This document shows, piece after piece, positions 49,724 through 57,510 of a stretch of 64,000 nt of DNA. This stretch comes from Martinezella multihospitum (GTDB lineage: Bacteria; Pseudomonadota; Alphaproteobacteria; Rhizobiales; Rhizobiaceae): NCBI RefSeq assembly GCF_900094585.1, contig NZ_FMAG01000004.1, positions 372,001 through 436,000 of the forward strand, in the 5' to 3' direction. The notes beneath the pieces were generated by a model, which made no database searches, was not told the origin of the DNA, and saw only the letters and a program-made list of their open reading frames with translations. Both the position numbers and the translations under genes were made by a program. Position 1 is the stretch's first letter, and every line of letters begins with the position of its first letter.

Positions 49724-50353
49724 CTAGCCTGGCTTGTAAGCGTGGCGGGCGAAAAAGCGATCCAGCTCCCGCTGCTGCGGAATCTGGCCGGTATAAATCG
49801 CGATATATTCCGGAATGCGCTTCATTCGGATGGCTATATCTTCCTGCGACTGCATCGAGATATAGCCGATCTGGACAAGATAGGTCGTTCGCGCACGAAC
49901 ATCGGCGGAAGCCGGCTCCAAACCGAACCTCATGAACATCCGCGAGAGCGCCTCCACCCGCCTCTGATCTGCCTCACGAACTTCCTTGAGGATATCCGGA
50001 GACTGCAAGGCCCAACTGCGCACTGCGAATTCGAACTGGGAATCGAACAAGTCCTTGTTCAGCCAGCAATCAAAGACATTGAACATGGCCTCGACAAGCG
50101 AGTCCGCATATGCCTCGGACTGCTTGACCAGATTCCCGGTATTCTTGTCCCGCCATTTTCCTACCAGGGCTTCGAGGAGTTCCTCGCGGTCTTTGAAGAA
50201 CCAATAGAAGCTCGTTCGCGACAGTTTCAGCTTCTTCGCCAGCGGCAGGATTTTCACGGAATCGATACCGGAATCGATCAGCAACGAGTAGGCGGCTTCC
50301 AGCCACCCCTCCTGCGATCCCCGCCAGCCGCCGTCGTTTACACTCTGATCCAT
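49724..50353 (-). CDS. TetR-family transcriptional regulator
   Basis: The 209-residue repressor has the N-terminal helix-turn-helix WLEAAYSLLIDSGIDSVKILPLAKKLKLSRTSFYWFFKDREELLEAL, with tryptophan-rich surroundings (GGWRGSQEGW). The C-terminal effector helices carry FDSQFEFAVRSWALQSPDI, often seen in regulators of amine and betaine catabolism. It is divergent from the demethylase-like gene at 50499. The 145-bp gap holds ACACATGTGT and further half-sites, the probable operator. Confidence 0.88.
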   Translation of the reverse strand: MDQSVNDGGWRGSQEGWLEAAYSLLIDSGIDSVKILPLAKKLKLSRTSFYWFFKDREELLEALVGKWRDKNTGNLVKQSEAYADSLVEAMFNVFDCWLNKDLFDSQFEFAVRSWALQSPDILKEVREADQRRVEALSRMFMRFGLEPASADVRARTTYLVQIGYISMQSQEDIAIRMKRIPEYIAIYTGQIPQQRELDRFFARHAYKPG

Positions 50354-50392
50354 CGTCGTTTCCTAGCAAATCGGCAAAAGTCGCACAATGGA

Positions 50393-50455
50393 AATGTACA
50401 ATAGTGTCTGGAAAAGCGACCTATGTGTTTTCCGACATTGACACATGTGTACATT
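50393..50455. promoter_or_regulatory. Divergent promoter region with TetR-type palindromes
   Basis: TTGACA at 50438-50443 fits a -35 box for the plus-strand demethylase gene. The perfect palindrome ACACATGTGT (50441-50450) overlaps its end. Outer inverted arms AATGTACA (50393-50400) and TGTACATT (50448-50455), and ATGTGT (50423-50428) with ACACAT (50441-50446), suggest several repressor half-sites. Confidence 0.6.
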
Positions 50456-50498
50456 ACTGTTTAGCGTCCTGCTGCATTCCTAATCCGGAGCCCGGCAT

Positions 50499-52538
50499 AT
50501 GTCGAACGATCCTCTTCTCCAACCTTATCAACTCAAGCATCTGACGCTGCGCAACCGCATCATCGTCACGTCTCACGAACCTGCATATCCCGAAGAGGGC
50601 ATGCCGAAGGAACGATATCGCGCATACACGTTGGAGAGAGCGAAGGGTGGCGTGGCCCTGACCATGACGGCGGGTTCAGCCGCCGTATCCAGGGACAGTC
50701 CGCCGGTATTCAACAACCTGCTCGCCTACAAGGACGAGATCGTTCCATGGATCCGGGAGATGACCGACGCAGTTCACGAGGCGGGAGCGGCAATCATGAT
50801 CCAGCTGACGCATCTCGGCCGGCGCACGCGCTGGGACAAGGGAGACTGGCTGCCCGTGGTATCGCCATCCCATCACCGTGAACCGGCCCATCGCGCATTT
50901 CCAAAGAAGCTCGAAGACTGGGACATCGAACGCATCATCAAGGATTTTGCCGACGCCGCCGAGCGCATGAAGGCAGGCGGGATGGACGGCGTCGAACTTG
51001 AAGCCTACGGCCACCTCATAGACCAGTTTGCATCGCCGCTCACCAACGAACTCGACGGCCCCTATGGCGGCGGTTCTCTCGAAAACCGCATGCGCTTCTG
51101 TCTCGACGTCTTCAAGGCGATGCGGGAGAGGGTGGGGGACGACTTCATCCTCGGCGTCCGATACACGGCGGACGAATGTCTTCCCGGCGGTACCGGCAAG
51201 GCGGATGGCCTCGAGATATCAAAGCGTCTGCGCGACAGCGGATTGATTGATTACCTCAACGTCGTCCGTGGCCATATCGACACCGATCCCGGACTTACCG
51301 ATGTGATTCCGATCCAGGGAATGGCCAATTCGCCACATCTCGATTTCGCAGGCGAGATTCGCGCCGCGACGAACTTTCCGACGTTTCATGCCGCCAAGAT
51401 TCCCGATGTGGCAACCGCGCGTCACGCGATCGCCGCGGGAAAGGTCGACATGGTGGGCATGACGCGCGCCCACATGACCGACCCGCACATCGTCCGCAAG
51501 ATCATCGAGAAGCGTGAAGAGGACATCCGTCCCTGCGTCGGCGCCAACTACTGTCTGGACCGCATCTATCAAGGCGGCATGGCGTTCTGCATTCACAATG
51601 CGGCGACCGGCCGCGAGCAGACGATGCCTCACATCATCGACAAGGCGGAGATCCGCAAGAAGGTGGTCGTTGTCGGTGCGGGGCCGGCGGGTCTTGAAGC
51701 CGCACGGGTAGCAGCCGAGCGCGGACACGACGTCGTCGTGTTCGAAGCGGCGAACGATCCCGGTGGTCAAATCCGTCTCACGGCGCAGAGCGAGCGCCGC
51801 CGAGAGATGATCAGCATCATCGATTGGCGCATGAGCCAATGCGAGAAGCTTGGCGTCACCTTTCATTTCAACACATGGGCTGAGGCCGAAACCATCACGG
51901 CTGAAAATCCCGACGTAGTCATTATCGCGACCGGCGGTCTGCCGCATACCGATGTGCTTTCGAAGGGAAACGAACTCGTGGTTTCGTCGTGGGATATCAT
52001 CTCAGGAGACGTGAAACCGGGATCGAACGTACTCATATTCGACGATGCCGGCGATCACGCAGGTTTGCAGGCAGCAGAATTCCTGGCGAAGGCCGGAGCG
52101 AAGGTCGAGATCATGACGCCGGATCGATCCTTTGCTCCCGAAGTCATGGCCATGAACCTCGTTCCCTACATGCGTTCGCTGCAGAAGCTCGATGTAACTT
52201 TCACGGTGACGTTCCGGCTGGAATCGGCCGAAAAGAACGGCAATCAGATCGTCGCCAATGTCGGAAGCGACTATGGCGGCGTTTCCAAACAACGTGTCGT
52301 GGATCAGATCGTGGTCAATCACGGCACGATCCCGCTCGATGAATTGTACTTCGAGCTCAAGCCGCTTTCGCGAAATTTGGGCGAGACCTCCTACGACCAG
52401 CTTTTGACGGGCGAGCCACAGTCGGTCACCCGAAACAAGGAAGGCCGATTCCAGCTCTTCCGGATCGGCGATGCTGTGGCTGCACGCAATACGCATGCTG
52501 CGATCTACGATGGCCTGAGGATCGCAAAGGACATCTAG
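50499..52538 (+). CDS. N-methylproline demethylase-like flavoenzyme (OYE / 2,4-dienoyl-CoA reductase family)
   Basis: The 679-residue two-part flavoenzyme begins with an old-yellow-enzyme FMN barrel (LLQPYQLKHLTLRNRIIVTSHEPAYPEEGMPKERY, IMIQLTHLGRRTRWDKGDWLPVVSPS, GVELEAYGHLIDQFASPLTNELDGPYGGGSLENR). A 4Fe-4S cysteine cluster follows (RPCVGANYCLDRIYQGGMAFC). The C-terminal FAD/NAD domain has VVVVGAGPAGLEAARVAAERGHDVVVFE. The barrel is closest in style to StcD-type N-methylproline/stachydrine demethylases, which release formaldehyde. The Gfa gene and FGH remnant directly downstream fit this. ATG 50499. Confidence 0.85.
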   Translation: MSNDPLLQPYQLKHLTLRNRIIVTSHEPAYPEEGMPKERYRAYTLERAKGGVALTMTAGSAAVSRDSPPVFNNLLAYKDEIVPWIREMTDAVHEAGAAIMIQLTHLGRRTRWDKGDWLPVVSPSHHREPAHRAFPKKLEDWDIERIIKDFADAAERMKAGGMDGVELEAYGHLIDQFASPLTNELDGPYGGGSLENRMRFCLDVFKAMRERVGDDFILGVRYTADECLPGGTGKADGLEISKRLRDSGLIDYLNVVRGHIDTDPGLTDVIPIQGMANSPHLDFAGEIRAATNFPTFHAAKIPDVATARHAIAAGKVDMVGMTRAHMTDPHIVRKIIEKREEDIRPCVGANYCLDRIYQGGMAFCIHNAATGREQTMPHIIDKAEIRKKVVVVGAGPAGLEAARVAAERGHDVVVFEAANDPGGQIRLTAQSERRREMISIIDWRMSQCEKLGVTFHFNTWAEAETITAENPDVVIIATGGLPHTDVLSKGNELVVSSWDIISGDVKPGSNVLIFDDAGDHAGLQAAEFLAKAGAKVEIMTPDRSFAPEVMAMNLVPYMRSLQKLDVTFTVTFRLESAEKNGNQIVANVGSDYGGVSKQRVVDQIVVNHGTIPLDELYFELKPLSRNLGETSYDQLLTGEPQSVTRNKEGRFQLFRIGDAVAARNTHAAIYDGLRIAKDI

Positions 52539-52540
52539 CG

Positions 52541-52825
52541 CGGAACTTCTTCTACCTTGGTGCCGATGAGGCTGCCCGGCGCAACTGTGACGCCGGTGCC
52601 TTCATTGAGGATGGTTGCGGACTTCCGGAGCTGTTGATGAACCAGGAAGCCTCCGAAGTATTCCTCGCAGACGGTTTACGGCCAACGGAACTCAAGAATG
52701 CTTGCGGGCCTGCAGGCATCAAGCTTAAATTGCGGATGCAGGAAGGCTGCGGCCATTCCTGCTTCTTCATGTCGACGTTCATGGACGATCATCTTCGCTG
52801 CCATGCTGGAAGGCTGGCGAAATGA
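52541..52825 (+). pseudogene. C-terminal remnant of S-formylglutathione hydrolase
   Basis: An open frame of about 94 codons begins inside the end of the demethylase gene and has no start of its own. It reads [40 protein letters not shown], then [31 protein letters not shown]. This follows the C-terminus of esterase-D/FghA enzymes (YLG..., IEDG.....LLVDQG.AD.FL, LRMQPGYDHSYYFISTF..DHL.HHA.AL). The catalytic His survives, but the DQG..D segment is changed to NQEASE, and the N-terminal two thirds, including the nucleophile serine, are absent. It is decayed, and would once have completed a formaldehyde route with Gfa. Confidence 0.8.
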
Positions 52826-52880
52826 GCGACTGCAGCTTGGCCGGAGCATTCCGCCCGGCCCAGGAGGGAGGAGAACATCT

Positions 52881-53453
52881 ATGAGTAGCATCAATATCCA
52901 TCCGGTCGTCGATTCCGGATATCGGGCGAGCGACGCCAGCTTTGCAGGCGGGACGCTCGTCTGCAACTGCGCAAGCAACCCTGTGAAGGTGAAGGTTAGC
53001 GACGATATCGCGCACAATCACGCTTGCGGCTGCACGAAGTGCTGGAAGCCTGCGGGTGCCAACTTCTCGGTCGTGGCGGTAGTTCCGACGGACAAGGTCG
53101 AAGTTCTGGAAAACGGCAACAAGCTCGCGGTGGTCGATCCGGCTGCCCTGATCCAGCGCCACGCCTGCAAGGAGTGCGGCGTCCACATGTACGGGCCGGT
53201 CGAACGCGAGCATCCATTCCAGGGCTTGTCGTTCATCCACCCCGAGCGCTTCGAAACCAAGGGCTGGGCGTATCCGGGCTTTGCGGCTTTCGTCTCCTCG
53301 ATCATCGAAAGCGGTTTCGATCCTTCGAAGATGGATGAGGTCAGATCGAAGCTGAGATCTTCCGACCTTGAGCCCTATGATTGCCTGTCGCCTGGCCTGA
53401 TGGACTATATCGCGACCTGGACGGCCAAGAAGAGCGGCGCTCTGCCTGCATAA
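52881..53453 (+). CDS. gfa: Glutathione-dependent formaldehyde-activating enzyme
   Basis: The 190-residue zinc protein of the Gfa/CENP-V fold should promote condensation of formaldehyde with glutathione to S-hydroxymethylglutathione. Zinc ligands are seen as VCNCAS near 34-37, [20 protein letters not shown] near 55-74, and [16 protein letters not shown] near 96-111. The length equals that of Paracoccus Gfa. ATG 52881 has GGAGGGAGGAG upstream. It lies in the same direction as the demethylase-like gene, which is the presumed formaldehyde source. Dehydrogenase (FlhA/AdhC) and intact FGH genes are not in the window. Confidence 0.92.
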   Translation: MSSINIHPVVDSGYRASDASFAGGTLVCNCASNPVKVKVSDDIAHNHACGCTKCWKPAGANFSVVAVVPTDKVEVLENGNKLAVVDPAALIQRHACKECGVHMYGPVEREHPFQGLSFIHPERFETKGWAYPGFAAFVSSIIESGFDPSKMDEVRSKLRSSDLEPYDCLSPGLMDYIATWTAKKSGALPA

Positions 53454-53462
53454 AAGGTCAAA

Positions 53463-53500
53463 GGCGACGCCAGTTCGGTGGAAACCGTTCTGGCGCCGCC
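53463..53500 (+). terminator. Terminator-like hairpin after gfa
   Basis: GGCGACGCCAG and CTGGCGCCGCC pair over 10 of 11 positions around a 16-nt loop that contains its own CGGT/ACCG stem. It begins 9 nt after the gfa stop and is followed by CAGGCTTTT. It is a good candidate for rho-independent termination of the demethylase/gfa transcript. Confidence 0.65.
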
Positions 53501-53790
53501 CAGGCTTTTGAGGCACTCACCGGGGCGTATTTGTCAGGTCGCCACAGGTTTGCGCCCCCGTGTCGTGTTCGAGCTGGGTCTTCGAAGGGCTCGGGACTGC
53601 CTTGAATCCTTCGATGAAACCCCCGGGTGCTATTTGCGCGGAACGACGTTCGCATGCGATACGCCGGAAAGACTGGGAGTGGCCAGCTATTTTGCGTCGG
53701 CACCAATGATATCGGGAGCGCGGTTTCCGCCACTCACGTCATGCCAATCAGCCCGTCCGCGTCAAGACTCTGTTCGGTATCGCGCGCCAG
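53501..53790. other. Convergent intergenic region, no gene seen
   Basis: About 290 bp between the gfa terminator and the stop of the leftward SDR gene. Short frames on both strands have arginine- and serine-rich composition and lack ribosome sites. No repeat or RNA gene was recognised. Confidence 0.4.
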
Positions 53791-54582
53791 TCAGAACGCG
53801 CTCTTCACAACGCCGCCATCGACCCGCAGCGCCGCGCCATTGGTGGCCGAAGACAGCGGGCTTGCCACATAGGCGACCATGGTTGCGATTTCTTCGGGCG
53901 TGGTGAAGCGCTTGATCAGTGAAGTTGGTCGGATTTTCTCGAAGAATTCGGCCTCGAATTGCGCGAAGGTCTTTCCTTCGGATCCGGGTAATGCGGCGAC
54001 AAAATCCACGACGCCGCGCGACTTCGTTGGACCGGGCAACACGCTGTTGACCGTGATCGCGGTGCCGGCAACGGATTCGGCGATACCGCGCGCTACTGCA
54101 ATCTGGGCCGCCTTGGTCACGCCGTAATGCACCATCTCGGTGGGAATATGCACGCCGCTTTCGCTCGATATGAAGATGATGCGGCCCCAGTTACGCTGGC
54201 GCATCGACGGCAGATAAAGACGGGCGAGACGAACGCCTGAAAGCACGTTGACATCGAAGAAATGCCGCCAGTCGGCATCCGGGATCTCTTCGAATGGCTT
54301 GGGTTCGAAGATGCCGAGATTGTTGATCAGAATCTCGACATTTGGAAAGCGTTTCGTGACCGCATCGGCGGCGGCCTCAGTTCCGAGATCGCCGGCAAAT
54401 CCTTCAACGCGGCCGCTTCCAATGGCGGCGAGTTCGGCGACGGCGCGATCGACCGCATCTTGGGTTCGTCCGTTGACGACGACATGGGCGCCTTCGCGAG
54501 CGAGAGTAGCTGCGATTGCATGACCGATGCCGGCGGTGCTGCCGGTGACGAGAGCCAGTTTGCCGTTGAGTTCGAGGTTCAT
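53791..54582 (-). CDS. Short-chain dehydrogenase/reductase (SDR)
   Basis: The 263-residue classical SDR has the cofactor loop VTGSTAGIGHAIA near 13-25, NNLG near 87, the catalytic serine in IIFISSESGVHIP, and the active-site YGVTK. The C-terminus ATNGAALRVDGGVVKSAF is standard. TGSTAGIG is frequent among SDRs acting on small hydroxy/keto compounds. The gene is alone on its strand. Its substrate is unknown. Confidence 0.88.
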   Translation of the reverse strand: MNLELNGKLALVTGSTAGIGHAIAATLAREGAHVVVNGRTQDAVDRAVAELAAIGSGRVEGFAGDLGTEAAADAVTKRFPNVEILINNLGIFEPKPFEEIPDADWRHFFDVNVLSGVRLARLYLPSMRQRNWGRIIFISSESGVHIPTEMVHYGVTKAAQIAVARGIAESVAGTAITVNSVLPGPTKSRGVVDFVAALPGSEGKTFAQFEAEFFEKIRPTSLIKRFTTPEEIATMVAYVASPLSSATNGAALRVDGGVVKSAF

Positions 54583-55010
54583 GAGAAATCTCCAATGAAA
54601 GGCACAGCAGATGGAGTGAGCATAAGGAGCGCGTTATCTGGGAGGGGCAGCATCGCTGCATTTGGCGTCGCCACCCTACGGCAGATCCGGTTGGCGGGCC
54701 AGCCCACCTTTCTTGGTAACGATCGTTGATCCAGAAGGCTCGCGAGATATGACGATCAGCGCATCATCCGCGTGTGAAACGACCACACCGAATTCCCTCG
54801 ACCGAAAGTGAGTTCATGCCGTCGCTATTTGTTGGTTACCGCTGGCTTCGATCAGATCGCGAGTGCTTTGCCGGCGCCAGCATCATACGCCGATGCTTAG
54901 CGCCAAGCTAAGCATTGCGAAATGAAAACGTAATTTTCTGTCCAGGGCAGGTGCACTACAGCTGCGATAAGAAACCGCACAAAGCCCGGAATTGGGAAAA
55001 GGACGCAGCT
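54583..55010. promoter_or_regulatory. Divergent control region with 23-bp inverted repeat
   Basis: The gap between the leftward SDR and rightward flavin monooxygenase holds a perfect inverted repeat ATGCTTAGC-GCCAA-GCTAAGCAT at 54893-54915. It contains the T-N11-A arrangement typical of LysR sites (TAGCGCCAAGCTA). A LysR gene (57511) lies at the end of the same rightward gene group. The rest is featureless. Confidence 0.5.
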
Positions 55011-56276
55011 ATGTCAGTTGAAATCGTGGACACTCTGGTTGTCGGCGCCGGCCAGGCTGGAGTTGCCATGAGCGAACATCTGAGCAAGGCTGGTGTCTCT
55101 CATCTTGTGCTTGAGCGCAGCCGGATTGCCGAGCGCTGGCGCTCGGAACGATGGGATTCTCTGGTTGCCAATGGTCCTGCGTGGCACGACCGCTTCCCTG
55201 GAATGGCGTTTCCCGATTTGGATCCAGATGGCTTTCCGTCAAAGGAAGCGATTGCCGATTACTTCGAAGCTTACGCAAAGCAGATCGATGCTCCTATTCG
55301 CTGTGGCGTAGACGTGAAAAGTGTCGAAAGACACGTTGGCCGCCCCGGCTTCCGTGTGGAAACGTCCGATGGTGTAATGGAGGCGCAGAACGTTGTCGCC
55401 GCGACCGGCGCTTTCCAGGTTCCTGTCGTTCCCGGTCTCATTACGAACGCGCCGGATATCGTGCAGATGCATTCGACGAAATATCGCAATCCGGACCAAT
55501 TGCCAGCGGGTGCCGTTCTCGTTGTCGGCGCGGGTTCGTCGGGGACGCAGATTGCCGAAGAACTGCTTCTGGCGGGACGGCGCGTCTATTTGTCCGTCGG
55601 TCCGCACGATCGCCCGCCGCGCGCCTATCGCGGCCGCGATTTCTGCTGGTGGCTTGGAGTTCTCGGAAAATGGGATGCCGAAACACCTGGTCCTGGCACC
55701 GAACACGTGACGATTGCTGTAAGCGGCGCGCGCGGCGGCTACACGATCGACTTTCGCCGCCTGGCGGCGCAGGGAATGACCCTGCTCGGCCGCACGGTCT
55801 CCTGTGATGGGACCAGGTTGAACTTTTCTGATGATCTCCCCCAAAACCTGGCGCGGGGCGACGCCAACTATATGGCGCTTCTGGATGAAGCCGATGCATA
55901 TGCGGTGCAAAACGGCATCGAGCTGCCGGCAGATCCGGAGGCCCGCAGGATCGAACCGGAGCCGGATTGCGTTGCCAACCCGATCCTCAGCCTCGATCTG
56001 GCGCAGGCCGGCATCCGCACGATCATCTGGGCGACTGGCTTCTCTGCGGATTATAGCTGGCTCAAGATGGATGTCTTCGACGAACGTGGCCGTCCGAAGC
56101 ACCAGCGTGGCGTATCGCCCGAGCGTGGTATCTACTTCCTCGGTCTCCCATGGCAGTCGCGCAGGGGATCGAGCTTCATCTGGGGTGTCTGGCACGATGC
56201 CAAGCATCTCGCGGATCGCATCTCGACCCAGCGCAAGTATGACGAATACCGCCCCTCTGGCCACAAGGTCGGCTGA
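55011..56276 (+). CDS. Flavin-containing monooxygenase
   Basis: The 421-residue FAD/NADPH enzyme has the FAD site DTLVVGAGQAGVAMSEHL near 6-23, the NADP site AVLVVGAGSSGTQIAEEL near 166, and the ATGAF and ATGF hinges (VVAATGAFQVP, IIWATGFSADYSW). Such enzymes oxygenate soft nucleophiles (N or S) or carry out Baeyer-Villiger reactions. ATG 55011 has AAGGA about 9 nt upstream; the 32 codons before it are rejected. It heads a rightward group with RidA and DUF1028, which recalls nitrogen-heterocycle or sulfur-compound catabolism. Confidence 0.87.
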   Translation: MSVEIVDTLVVGAGQAGVAMSEHLSKAGVSHLVLERSRIAERWRSERWDSLVANGPAWHDRFPGMAFPDLDPDGFPSKEAIADYFEAYAKQIDAPIRCGVDVKSVERHVGRPGFRVETSDGVMEAQNVVAATGAFQVPVVPGLITNAPDIVQMHSTKYRNPDQLPAGAVLVVGAGSSGTQIAEELLLAGRRVYLSVGPHDRPPRAYRGRDFCWWLGVLGKWDAETPGPGTEHVTIAVSGARGGYTIDFRRLAAQGMTLLGRTVSCDGTRLNFSDDLPQNLARGDANYMALLDEADAYAVQNGIELPADPEARRIEPEPDCVANPILSLDLAQAGIRTIIWATGFSADYSWLKMDVFDERGRPKHQRGVSPERGIYFLGLPWQSRRGSSFIWGVWHDAKHLADRISTQRKYDEYRPSGHKVG

Positions 56277-56360
56277 CAGCCGGCCTCAGCAAGACGTTCT
56301 GCATTCGCCTCAAGCCACCGTAGCAAGAAGCAACGTTTCTCAATTCCGGGGAATTCGAAC

Positions 56361-56774
56361 ATGTCCCATACCCGCATTCGCAAGTTCAATACGAAAGACA
56401 CCTATCCAGAGCAAAAGCTGGACAATGACCTTTGCCAGACGGTTGTCGCCAAGGGCACGATGGTCTTCGTGCGCGGCCAGATCGGTCAGGATCTCGATAG
56501 CTCCGCCAGCGTCGCCATCGGCGACGTCACGGGCCAGACGGAACAGGCCATGGCCAATATCAAGATGCTGCTGGAAGAAGCCGGCTCGTCGCTCGATCAC
56601 GTCTGCAAGATCACCATCTATATTGTGGACCCGCGCTATCGCGAGGCCGTCTACCGTGTCGTCGGCAAATGGCTGAAGGGCGTCTTCCCGGTCTCGACCG
56701 GCATCGTTGTCTCGGCGCTCGCCCGTCCCGAGTGGCTGGTGGAAGTCGACGCCATCGCCGTCATTCCCGAGTAA
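56361..56774 (+). CDS. RidA/YjgF-family protein
   Basis: The 137-residue trimeric RidA-type protein has MVFVRGQIGQDLDSS, VTGQTEQAMANIKMLLEEAGSSLDHVCKITIYIVD and the C-terminal ALARPEWLVEVDAIAVIPE. The canonical arginine of imine deaminases is replaced in this alignment region (SALARPEWLVEVDA rather than LPRPGALVEIEA), so it belongs to the diverse Rid groups. Rid proteins clear reactive enamines or imines or act as specific amidohydrolases. It lies 85 bp after the flavin monooxygenase gene and 16 bp before the DUF1028 gene. Confidence 0.87.
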   Translation: MSHTRIRKFNTKDTYPEQKLDNDLCQTVVAKGTMVFVRGQIGQDLDSSASVAIGDVTGQTEQAMANIKMLLEEAGSSLDHVCKITIYIVDPRYREAVYRVVGKWLKGVFPVSTGIVVSALARPEWLVEVDAIAVIPE

Positions 56775-56789
56775 AGGTATCGCGACCCC

Positions 56790-57461
56790 ATGACCTTCTC
56801 CATCGCCGCCCGCTGCGCCGACACCGGCATGTTCGGTATAGCCATCTCCTCCTCCTCGCCGGCTGTGGCAGCGCGCTGCTCGCATACCCGCGCCGGCGCG
56901 GGCGTCGTAGCCAGCCAGAATATCACCGATCCGAGTCTGGGCATTTCGGGTCTGGAGATGCTGGCAGCGGGCGCAACGGCGGATGTGGCTCTGGCGCACC
57001 TCGTGGCGGCGACGCCTTTTGCCGCCTATCGGCAGCTGGCCATCGTCGATACACGCGGCAATGTTGCCGGTCATTCCGGCGAGCGGACGCTGGGTGTCCA
57101 TGCGATGGCGAAGGGAACGGGCTGCATTGCCGCCGGCAATCTGCTGGCGAGCACCGATGTGCCACAAGGGATGATCGCGGCATTCGACGCTGCCAAGGGC
57201 GACCTGCCATCGCGGCTTATCCAAGCCCTCGTTGCTGGTCTTGAGGCGGGCGGAGAAGCGGGGCCGGTGCGCTCTGCCGGGCTGAAGGTCGTGCGCGATG
57301 TCGCCTGGCCGGTCGTCGATTTGCGTGTAGACTGGCATGATCAGCCGATCGCAGCCTTGCGGGATCTCTGGTCCGTCTATGAGCCGCAGATGGAAGATTA
57401 TATCAGGCGCGCGCTCGATCCGAGTGCCGCTCCGTCCTTCGGCGTTCCCGGGGATGAATAA
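56790..57461 (+). CDS. DUF1028 protein (Ntn-hydrolase-like)
   Basis: The 223-residue protein matches DUF1028, with MTFSIAARCADTGMFGIAISSSSPAVAARC at the start and GAGVVASQNITDPSLGISGLEMLAAGATADVALAHL. IVDTRGNVAGHSGERTLGVHAMAKGTGCIAAGNLLAS completes the fold, which resembles Ntn-hydrolases. Members often neighbour RidA genes and opine or heterocycle pathways. The GHSGERT and AGNLL segments are the usual conserved parts. Biochemical function is not established to my knowledge. ATG 56790. Confidence 0.85.
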   Translation: MTFSIAARCADTGMFGIAISSSSPAVAARCSHTRAGAGVVASQNITDPSLGISGLEMLAAGATADVALAHLVAATPFAAYRQLAIVDTRGNVAGHSGERTLGVHAMAKGTGCIAAGNLLASTDVPQGMIAAFDAAKGDLPSRLIQALVAGLEAGGEAGPVRSAGLKVVRDVAWPVVDLRVDWHDQPIAALRDLWSVYEPQMEDYIRRALDPSAAPSFGVPGDE

Positions 57462-57510
57462 CGCGCCGATCGTTGCTTGTTCTTTTGGCTAGCGGATTTA
57501 TAAAGGTGCG

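Noticed and set aside
53458-53733. 91-codon minus-strand frame between gfa and the SDR gene
   Set aside because: It overlaps the gfa terminator hairpin and has no ribosome site or motif.
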